Shown here in pieces: positions 23,486 to 32,540 of a DNA stretch of 64,000 nucleotides. The number at the start of each line of letters is the position of its first letter. The stretch's first letter is position 1. The stretch covers positions 1 to 64,000 of the forward strand of contig JASAND010006569.1 in the NCBI GenBank assembly GCA_030248195.1, written 5' to 3'. This DNA comes from Trissonchulus latispiculum (Eukaryota; Nematoda; Enoplea; Enoplida; Ironidae). The notes below the pieces were generated by a model. That model saw nothing but the letters and a program-made list of their open reading frames with translations, was not told the origin of the DNA and ran no database searches. Position numbers and translations under genes: made by a program.

Positions 23486-24857
23486 TAGGGTAAAACGGGG
23501 TAATAAGGAACACCTGGTAATAAGGGACATTTTTCTGATTTTTGAATCTGTCATTTGACACGAGCCAACTAATTACTTCGAATAATATATTAAATAAAAG
23601 CCCTATTTCTCCTCTATCGAATGACGTCTTGATCATGTGCTATATTTAATCCGTGCAAAAGATATTAACAATTATATGAAAGCAGTCATTTTCTACTTTT
23701 TTAAAGCGTCCCGCATTTTCAATTTTTAAAGATTTTGAATTGAGCTACTAGATCCATTTTTGCACAATGTACAACAAAACTTACCTCGTTAGAATGAGCA
23801 AAACGTGTAGAATATAGCAGCGTCGCTCGTTTCTGAGAATTTTGCTGTTTCCAGATGTTTCGACCGGATTTTTAAGATGTATATTTCCAGTTAATAAGGG
23901 ACAGCGATTTCGGCTATTAAGGGACACTAGGGGGATAAGAAGGGACAATTCTGGGTATTAAGGAACACGCCGGAATTTGAAAATTTCTGTGTCATTCGAT
24001 AGTTTGTGAGATACCAAACATTTTTGCTTCTTGGACCACATGCTGAAAATTTTTCCTGTTCTCTGTACAGGAGTTTTAAAGTCTCGAGATCAAAGGAACA
24101 TGCCGCCTACATGTTATTTTTGGTCTATACTTTAGCTTAAGCTAGAGCACAGACCAAAGTACCCAAATAATTTCAAGGTGATATCAGATTAGGTACTATC
24201 CTATAACTAAGATTGAGGTTTACTCGCTAACCCTCTTAAAACATTAGAAGGCGGCAAGTTTCTTTGATCTTCAAATTTTAAAATTGCTGTGCTGAACGCA
24301 GGAAGCATTTTCGAAAGTTGGTGCAATGATAAAAAATGATCAGCGTCGTTGACTCTATCAGACAAAATGAATTTTACGAAATTTTAAATTTTAAAAAATT
24401 TAAAAATTTAAATTTTTCAATTTTTGAGATTCTTGTGTCTTAAGTAGCATATGGTCTTAGTATTACTTCGTTTAGTCGTATTTTCTAAATTATTTTATTT
24501 TTCAATGATTTGACTAAAAGCTGTTAGTCGTTCAATTCTGTATATTTACACACAAAATCCTATACTGTCCCTTAATACCCAGACATGTCCCTTATTATCC
24601 CTGATGATGTCCCTTAAAACCCCGTTTTGCGAAAAATGAGGATCTATTGCAATTTTTTCGACATATTTCAAATTTCTTTTATCTGAGCAAAATAACAACA
24701 CTAGAAATAAATTCAGCACAAACTAAGCTTCAACTAGATGCATAAATCATGAAATTTCGTTGAGTATTAAAAGAGAAAGACTGGTTCAAACTTGCATCTC
24801 AGTGAAATCTCTTAAAATGCCATACGTTTTTGTCCCTTATTACCCCGTTTTACCCTA
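23486..24857. mobile_element. TA-flanked element with GGGTAAAACGGGGTAATAAGG ends (mariner-like)
   Basis: TAGGGTAAAACGGGGTAA starts it and TTACCCCGTTTTACCCTA ends it, a near-perfect 24-bp inverted repeat inside a possible TA duplication. TAATAAGGGACA-like words recur inside in both directions. No transposase ORF is seen, so it is non-autonomous. Confidence 0.8.
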
Positions 24858-24922
24858 TTAGCTGTTGAGGACACAAAGCTTCATTGCTGCAATTCGGTGC
24901 TTAGCCTCTAGGGCCTATAGAC

Positions 24923-24970
24923 TAGTGCTGTTCACCGGCCCAATTTTTCGTGGGCCGGTGCACAACACTA
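24923..24970. mobile_element. 48-bp hAT-like remnant
   Basis: TAGTGCTGTTCACCGGCCCA and TGGGCCGGTGCACAACACTA are inverted ends separated by only a few bases. The flanks CTATAGAC and CCGTAGAC look like an 8-bp duplication with two changes. Confidence 0.6.
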
Positions 24971-25799
24971 CCGTAGACCATAGAGGTGCCACATTAACAA
25001 CTTGTGCTTTAAAAACGATATAAAGCAATTGCGCTTTAACATAGTGTCCTTGTTTTATCTCTTATGTTGCAGTAAATGATCAAAAAGTAATACTATACTA
25101 ATACTATAATACTAATAATACTATGCGAGAGCCTAAAACGTAACACATTCGCAAGGAAAACTATTATGGGAAATCTGCAATAACATTTTACAAAAAACTT
25201 AATCACGCAGAGATTGAAATGGAGTTTCAGTTCCAACTTCTAGAAATAGGGTAGTTTCAGTTTCAGTCGGATGACGGATACCAAAAATAATTTCCGTTTC
25301 AGTTTCAGTCGGCTAGTCTAATGGGTTCAGTTTCAGTTTTAGTCCGTTTTCCAAAATAGTTTCAGTTTCAGCGACTGAAACATCACTATTTAAGGCTTGC
25401 GACATCATCTGCACGATAGCAGCTGACCCCCTCCCCCCAGACCCATCACTTCAAAGAAAATTGCACGCTATGTTTGTATTCTAAAGCTCAAAAATTCTTT
25501 CAAATTGAACAAAAAGCCGTTTTTCGCTGATTAAATCAATGTTGTAGGTTTTTGAATGCCTGTAGCGTATTGGCAAGGTCATTAATTGTTAAATTATTGC
25601 CAAATAAATGCAGGAAATTCTGGAATAGCCAATGTTTTGTAGTAAAGTCATCCCACTTTTGGTGAGCGGACAATTTAATCACTATTGTATTCAGTTGCTT
25701 ATTTCGTATTTGATAAACTTTGGTAAAGAAAATCAAAATAAATGCTAATTTCTTCTTTTTTCTAGGCTTCTAATATTTTATGTTCTCATGCCTAAGGCC

Positions 25800-26350
25800 C
25801 TATTTCTTTAAAGATTAAACGGACTAGATTGAAATTAATCTGCATTAAAGAAACAGCACCTCGGCTTAAACGGATTAAAATTTAATACAGCTAGTTAAAC
25901 GAGTTAACGGATTAAATTTAATCCTGTTTCTTTAATGCACCTAGGATTAAAGTTTTAGTCTAATCCTGTTTCTTTATTCCCATTTCGGATAAAAAAATGG
26001 AAGAGTTAATTTTAATCCGACCTGCTTAATCACTGTTGCTTTAAAGATTAGTTTTAGTCCGTTTAATGTGTTCCTGCATTTTCAGCTAGTTTTAATCCTA
26101 GTGCAGCTACGCGGATTAAACGGATTAAAAGTTGGTGGATTAACTTTTTTAATATCTGTTTTTTTAACGGCGGATTAAACGGATTAAAATTGACTCGTTT
26201 AGTCCGAGGATTAAAAATGGTCGGATTAAACGAATAAATTTTGATCCGTTTAATCCGTTTAATCCTGCATTAAAGAAACAGTCATTAACATTTTAAACCG
26301 GCCGCTTATTAATCCGTTCAATCAGACTATTTTAGTCTTTAAAGAAATAG
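25800..26350. mobile_element. MITE built of ATTAAACGGATTAAA words
   Basis: Inverted ends CTATTTCTTTAAAGA and TCTTTAAAGAAATAG enclose about 550 bp. GGATTAAACGGATTAAA and its complement recur in it, together with internal CATTAAAGAAACAG copies. No clear target duplication; non-coding. Confidence 0.7.
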
Positions 26351-27139
26351 ATCTACGTAAACAAGTCGGCCCCTAAAAAGGGCATTAGGCCTATTCCGCA
26401 CTTGAGCCCCCGGTGAACGGTAAATAAATTTGCATACGCAGCAATTAGTGCAGCCTTCAGTTTTGCGCAATTTACATAGTGGGTTGGGTAGCTGCATTGC
26501 GGTTTTGTCCACATTTTAAAGCTAAGCTGCATACACTGCTTTCGCTGTGTACATTGACATAAAAACTTATGGCGGCATAGATTGCTGGGCGGATGAGCAA
26601 ATCACGTCCAATTTACCTACCATAATCACAACGTTGGTTGGCATAGCTATCACAGATAATTATTAGATAATTGCCATAGGATTGAGATAAGCGTCAAATA
26701 TCACTTCTGCGTCGCACACTTTTGCCTGTTGGTCACCATTTAGGGAATACATAAGTCTGACAAGGTCGGCCAGCGGCGGCCCAGCCGCAGCCAAATTTAT
26801 CTCAAATGAGCATTGTGTTCAACCACCTAATTTCATATTCTTCAATCTCGTTTGCTCACTGTAACATTTCGATTTCAGCAAGAGGGGGGGGAGTGGTGAA
26901 AATCAGACCAAATTAATGTTCCTGTTCCCCCTTTTAATTTTTCAAATACAACGCTGCTTAAAAATAACACGGCTCCCCTCACATCAATAACTAACAACTA
27001 ATAATTCTTTGACTGTATTAGTATATAAAGACTTTGACCAATTATGTAAGTTGTTCTTGATCACAGAAAATCCCAGTTTACCGATTTCTGATTATATAAT
27101 AATGTCTATATATGTGGTTTTGCTATTTCTGTAGAATAC
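26351..27139. other. Intergenic sequence, nothing recognised
   Basis: AT-rich with one short G run (26884). No gene or bounded repeat is visible. Confidence 0.5.
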
Positions 27140-27146
27140 ATAATAT

Positions 27147-27563
27147 CAAGAGTACATAATGATAAGAGTGTGACAAGCGTCACACTCTATGCAATGAAGG
27201 CGAAAACTATGCGATGCGCGCTAACGGCTTACCCCCCCCCCCACAAATTGACCCCCTCTCACACCGCCCCTATATGGGTACATAGTTCCAAACGGGGGTC
27301 GCTCACTCGCTTAGTATATTTTGTACATGCATATGTTAAACATACACGCTTGCACCCTGTTCCCAAATTAGGCCTTGGTTAATTACAACGTGTAATTATG
27401 CAAAGCAGTGAGCGACCCCCGTTTGGACCACGTACCCATATAGGGGCGGTGTGAGAGGGGGTCAATTTGTGGGGGGGGTAAGCCGTTAGCGCGCATCGCA
27501 TAGTTTTTGCCTTCATTGCATAGAATGTGATGCTTGTCACACTCTTATCATTATGTACTCTTG
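27147..27563. mobile_element. CAAGAGT-ended MITE, copy 1 (7-bp TSD ATAATAT)
   Basis: Nearly perfect arms of about 150 bp begin CAAGAGTACATAATGATAAG and end at the mirrored ...GTACTCTTG. ATAATAT is duplicated at 27140-27146 and 27564-27570. Both arms carry CCCCCGTTTGG, the core word of the sister elements at 28361 and 56371. Confidence 0.88.
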
Positions 27564-27570
27564 ATAATAT

Positions 27571-28360
27571 GTATTGGTAAAAGTAATGAATTTACGTAAT
27601 GTTAGTTATTTTACAGTTTTTATTTTGTTTAGTCGTGAAAAATGTAGAACTTGTACTGTACCTATAAATTTGTTGATATGTACCGTTTAACTTTAGTGTG
27701 GTTGTATCTCTGGATCTTGTGTTTGTTAACATTCCTACCTGGCTGTATTTTCAAAGTTTTTAAGTATTGTACTTTATTTTGTAAATACCTAGGGTGTTGC
27801 ATTATATGAATTACTTGCAGGATTAAACCGTCCCTTTCTTTTATGTTATTTTAGGCCCCCCTCGGCTAAAAATACTGAAAAACAGTTATAAACATACAGA
27901 TATGGTTATTCAGAAACAGGAGCCTACGTGTATATAATCCAAATTACAAAGCAATAATTCCGCCTGCAGGCGGAATAAAACTAAATTAATGAAATAGAAT
28001 TTTTATCTTTCAGTTCAAGCACAGATCAAGGGTGAAATCTTTCCTTAGGGAAAAATTGCAAATAAAGCATAACAAATTCAAACTTATGTGAACATTTTAA
28101 TTACAATTTAATTCAATGAAATTTCTTAAATAAACTTAAAAATAAATTTTAATTAACTTGATCTTGCGCCTTTTCTCTACATATTCTTATTAAATAAAAT
28201 TCCAATATAGGATAAAATTCCAATATTATATTTATTTTTAGTTAGAAATGAAAACATAAAATATTAGAAGCCTAGGAAAGAGTATAAGTTAGCCTTTATT
28301 TAAGAAGTTTTTTCTTTGTTAAAGTTTATCAAGTACGGAATAAGCAGTTGAATACAGTAG
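27571..28360. other. Intergenic sequence, nothing recognised
   Basis: AT-rich, with no gene or bounded repeat visible. Confidence 0.5.
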
Positions 28361-29017
28361 CAAGAGTGCATAATTGCACCATATATTAGAAGAAGAGTAA
28401 GCCACTAGAGGGCTTCTCTTCTTGGCATTGCGTAACGGTGCTCCGCCCACAATGCGCGAATGTTCCCCCGTTTGGTGGGGGGGGGATAGCTCTGTTCGAC
28501 AAAGCATACCCCCCTCCGTTTGGTGGGGGGTAGCAGAAAAGAGGTCCCCGTTTGGTGGGGGGGTAGCCAACAGCCAATCAGATTGCAGAGACCCCCTCCC
28601 CGTTTGGTGGGGGGTATAGCAGAAGATTACGGTAGTTTTTGTTCTATTCGAAAATGGGTCCCCGTTTGGTGGGGGGGTAGCCAAAAGAGGTCCCCGTTTG
28701 GTGGGGGGTATGGTAAAAGGGTCCCCGTTTTGGGGGGGGGTCGCTAACAGCCAATCAGATTCAGCCATTCCTAGCCTGCCTTGACGACCACCCCACCAAA
28801 CGGGGACCTCTTTTGGCTACCCCCCACCAAACGGGGACCACTTTTTGTTACCCCCCCCCCCCTCACCAAACGGAGAGGGGGTATGCCTGTCGACCCCCTC
28901 CCCCCAAACGGGGAACATTCGCGTATTGTGGTCGGAACACCGTTACGCAATGCCAAGTAGAGGAGCCCTCCAGTGGCTCACTCTTCTTCTAATATATAAT
29001 AGAATTATGAACTCTTG
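28361..29017. mobile_element. CAAGAGT-ended MITE, copy 2, with CCCCGTTTGGTGGGG array (7-bp TSD ACAGTAG)
   Basis: Arms start CAAGAGTGCATAATT and end AATTATGAACTCTTG, with long matching stretches such as GTAACGGTGCTCCG. ACAGTAG is duplicated at 28354-28360 and 29018-29024. The left arm has about seven GTCCCCGTTTGGTGGGGG units spaced 30-60 bp, with the inverse units in the right arm. Apparent ORFs across the array are artefacts of the repeat. Confidence 0.88.
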
Positions 29018-29879
29018 ACAGTAGTGATTAAATATAATTATACAAAATTCCTGATTTTTCAAGACATATTCACTATATATTTATTTCGGTTTAATTTTGT
29101 ATCTCAGTCGAACTATTATACCGAATAATTATTTTGCATTATCACGCTAATATTCCATCATCGAAGCGTAATTAGTTACTACAAAATTATTACAAGTTAC
29201 AACTTCATTTATAAACTGAAATCTGCGTTATTTCTTGCATTGGTGCAAAATTTTCAGAGGGAAATACACGCCGGTATAGTTTTTCCGGGGGGAAAATTCG
29301 CAAGGGGAAAAAGTCACACCGTGCCACCTAGTATGGACAAAGGGTCAGAAATATGGACACATGTTTTATCATAGCGCAACATCAAAGCATTATTGCTAAA
29401 ATGCGAAAATATGGTATTTTCTGAAACAAATCAATATCTTAGACACTGCGCTCAACCTCTGAGATTATTTTATTCTTCATAAAACCATTTTTATCATTAA
29501 AATTTGTTGAATAATGGTTTGCCACCAACCGCACTGAAAACTAACAGATTTCATATTTAAGCTTGTATTCAGGATTTCTCAAAAGGAATCCAGCCGGTAC
29601 GTCGGCTGACGCCCCCCCCCCACATTGGTACAGGCCAGCTTGTGTCGCGAGCTGGGCCGGCCAGCTCACAAAAATTCGAGCAGAACACCACTAAAGCAGG
29701 AGGGAAAAATGTGTGTAGAAAACTGATCATTTATGGAGAATTTAATACTATCAGAGACCCGACATAACATTATATAGTTGGAATCCTCGTTATGGCAGGA
29801 AAATGTTTGTAAAATGGAAAATGTTGACAATTTCAAAATATCAGTTTATCTGGTTTTTTTCGGAAAATATTCGGGGCCG
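29018..29879. other. Intergenic sequence with transposon tips
   Basis: It contains a CCGG/GGGGAAAA tip fragment (29270-29330) and a G/C-tract piece ending in CAGAACACCACTA (29575-29692), probably the right end of another hAT-like element. No gene is seen. Confidence 0.45.
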
Positions 29880-30108
29880 CTTTGTAGCGCTTCTACCAAG
29901 GGCTGGTGGACCAGGAAGAAACCAAGGATAAGCCCGAACGGGAGGTGTCAAGTACCCTTGTACCCACGAAACCAGGACCTAGAAGAAAGGGAAAGCGAGG
30001 TTCAGCTTTTCACTCACCATTGGTAAAGTAAAAAATTGGCCCAGCCGGGGATCGAACCACGGCCCTTCTGATTCGGAAACAGACATTCTACCACTACACC
30101 ACACGGCC
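29880..30108 (-). mobile_element. SINE with a tRNA-like head
   Basis: On the minus strand 30108-30038 folds roughly as a 71-nt tRNA: GGCCGTGTGGTGTAGTGGTA (A box), an anticodon loop near TTCCGAA, and GGTTCGATCCC (B box), then TTTTTT at 30035-30030. The acceptor and T stems have mismatches, so it is unlikely to be a working tRNA. About 150 bp of non-tRNA body follow toward 29880. The body border is uncertain. Confidence 0.55.
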
Positions 30109-30772
30109 ATCAGCTGAACTCCCATATCAGGCTTATCAATCTTTCCTATGCTTGCTTCCCTTACAGCTTCATTAGCTTTAAGGGAGGGACGTCGCCTATT
30201 ATCCCGATTTTTTTTATTTTCAGATATTTTGGTGATCGAGCATATGCATCAGTCAGACAAGTAGCCGCTGTTTACCTTCTACTTTTTTCAATGGACATCT
30301 CAAATTTATTCGAAACTGAACTCAGGCATATGACTGGTTTAAGTAAGTCGGAAGGTCATCTGGCTACGCAAGGACGTGGTCCAAACCTACTGGTGGTATA
30401 TACAATTTGAGGGTTTTTGAAATGTGAAAAGCAATTGAAGTGGTGGATTCGAGTGGTAGCAATTTTGCTTGCACTTTTTCATTTACTGCTTGCTAGTCTT
30501 GTGATGTGAATGCAGAATTTTTAGGCTAGTACTAACGAAAAGCTGCAGCTTTTCTTTCGGTTTTTTGTGACTAAAAAGACACGACCCTGAAATGTTGTAA
30601 ATGTTTAGGACCGTAACTTACCTATTTACTTGCTGATATTTTATTACTTTTTCCAGCCCGTGTTGTACTTTACCGTTTCAATTGGGGGAACTGATTGTTT
30701 ATTCCTTATGTGCATAGCTATATATGTAATTTCTGTCGTAATTGACTGAGTGTAAACTTTGAATGGTGGTTA

Positions 30773-31263
30773 AGCCCGGTTCATACTTGTCTCTGAGTCT
30801 CTGTCTCTTAGTCTCTGTCTCTATACGGTTCATACCTGTCTCTGTCTTTTTGTCCTTTTGTCTGTAACCTGTCCTTAAGTGTCTCTAAGTGAAGTTGAAC
30901 AATGCTTAACTTTTCTGCCCGTCCTTAAGAGACAGTCAATCAGAACATTGCATAATAGGTATCACGTGAGCAGTCAGTTAAGTTAGGTATTTCAAGGTAA
31001 CTGCGCACATGTATCAAATTTTAAAGTAAGTTTTCATCATAGTATATAAGTTTAGCCATAAACGGAGCAGCAATATTAAGAAAATATTAGGCAATTTGAA
31101 AAAGTTTTTGTGCGGTTTTGATTAAGTCCAGTGACCAATAGAATTTGACTTAGTTGTCACATGACCGAGTCTCTGTCCTTTTGTCCTTTTAAGTATGAAC
31201 GTCTTGTCTCTATCAGCTTAGAGACAAAAGGACAGAGACTCAGAGGCAAGTATGAACCGGGCT
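30773..31263. mobile_element. Harbinger-like MITE, copy A (TTA target duplication)
   Basis: Inverted ends AGCCCGGTTCATACTTGTCT and AGGCAAGTATGAACCGGGCT lie inside TTA on both sides (30770-30772, 31264-31266). The interior carries TCTCTGTCTCT words. A 3-bp TTA duplication is typical of PIF/Harbinger. Non-coding. Confidence 0.75.
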
Positions 31264-31317
31264 TTATGTGATTCTTCCGTATACGCACACATGTGTCTAA
31301 ATTTCGCACAACTTAAC

Positions 31318-31560
31318 CGATTGAGTTCAAATTTGGTATGGGTGCATTTTAACACATTTCTGATCGATCTGTGACATATATTTTAAATTTTCAAAATTAA
31401 AATTTTTAAGTTTTGGACCAAGGGGAACCAAATAATTAAAATTGTCTCCGATTTCGATATAAAGTTGAATTAGGGTTTTCAGGGACGCTGAACACGCGTC
31501 TGAAAACCATTCTTCGATCCAGCGTTTCGTTAGCTCAGTATATATAAAGTGTGAACCGGG
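31318..31560. repeat. Solo arm of the GGACCAAGGGGAACC repeat family
   Basis: It shares GAGTTCAAATTTGG, GGACCAAGGGGAACC and CGTTTCGTTAGCTCAGTATA with the full palindrome at 53468-54043 and the half copy at 50049-50290. The other arm is absent here. Confidence 0.55.
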
Positions 31561-31609
31561 CTTTCCAGCCACCTAAATAAAATGTTTAACCTAGATGTTA
31601 TAGAAACAG

Positions 31610-32211
31610 CATTTATTTTTCTGTTTAAATAAATCAGATTTATAATGTCCACAAAAAACAATCGCTATATCAAATCAAATTACAGGCATGGCAAAATAAA
31701 CTTCAGCATGGTTGGGCTTTTAGACTGCAACAGAAGCTTACTCTCCAACTGATTATATAAGTAATTGAAATAACCACCGGTCTCAGGAAGAACAAACAAT
31801 AAAAAAGAAACAAGTTCCACAGTCTGCAAACTCCTTAAATGACTACAACAAGTCTACTCAACAGGTTATACATAATCTAATTACATACAATATAAATGAA
31901 GAAAAAATGTTTTCCAACCGGCTGAATATATTTGAAAGAAAAAAGCATATTTCTAGCTGTAGCGCATATTCAAATAAGCAGCCGAAGAGAAATAAACGCC
32001 CAATGTGCTAAATCATTACATTGCATTAATTCTCTCATGCCGGATCTATAGAACAAAGTTGCGGAGTGACAACTCCAGAGAGGAACTAAGATTGCAGGCA
32101 ACAACTAGGCGAACATGGGAGGGTCTTGGAGATTGTGCAAAGGATAGGAATATCACAGAGGGAGCATTTAACTTCCAGACTAGAAAAGGTGGCTGACCAG
32201 TTTGCTCTGCA
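31610..32211 (-). other. Probable 3' untranslated region of the Ig giant gene
   Basis: It follows the stop codon on the minus strand. An AATAAA on the minus strand lies at 31612-31617 and could be the poly(A) signal. There is no other feature. Confidence 0.4.
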
Positions 32212-32540
32212 TTAGCGCCGAGAGGAGCGAACTGGAGGCGCAGCCTCGAGTTCAGGAACGGCTTCTGATATTGACTCGGAGAGTGGATCGGGATCCTCAG
32301 CTTCCCCATTCATTAGTGGCTCGGCTGGCCCATTCATTACTACTGTTTCAGGGGGTGGAGGAGACTCTTCCGTTTGATTTTCGTCTTCTACGTCTTCAAC
32401 GTCCAGCTTGTAGACTTCTTTGGGCGCGGAAACCTTTGTTTTTATGTGCTGAGGTTCGGGGAAAGGAGCGGATGGAGGCCTTTTCTGACTGATGGCTTTC
32501 TTCAAGTCCTGTAGGGTCATTTCGTAGTCAGGCAGTTCAG
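32212..32540 (-). CDS. Last exon: acidic, Pro-rich C-terminal tail
   Basis: The acceptor is AATTTTTAG before 32540. It begins ELPDYEMTLQDLKKAISQKR, then PPSAPFPEPQ, a very acidic middle (VEDVEDENQTEES), PPPPE, more Glu/Asp and Ser, and ends PPVRSSRR-stop. No kinase or other domain is recognised. The Lys-rich helix followed by a disordered acidic stretch looks like a natural terminus. Confidence 0.8.

Larger units (their letters stand above)
21133..25388. mobile_element. Large hAT-like element with TTTCAG words, riddled with nested insertions
   Basis: Tips TAGTGTTGTTTCAGTAG and CGACTGAAACATCACTA are inverted. TTTCAGTTTCAG arrays occur at 21160-21235, 22200-22320 and 25220-25380. Flanks TTTAAAGG and TTTAAGGC may be a worn duplication. 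The space between is largely filled by later elements (22486-23456, 23486-24857, 24923-24970). No transposase is recognised. Confidence 0.55.

Noticed and set aside
28361..29017. CRISPR-like array
   Set aside because: Repeats with spacers, but the units invert halfway, spacers are not unique, and the whole lies between transposon ends in an animal genome.
30038..30108. Functional tRNA gene
   Set aside because: The A and B boxes and a T6 terminator are present, but the acceptor and T stems have mismatches and a SINE-like body follows, so a SINE head is more likely.
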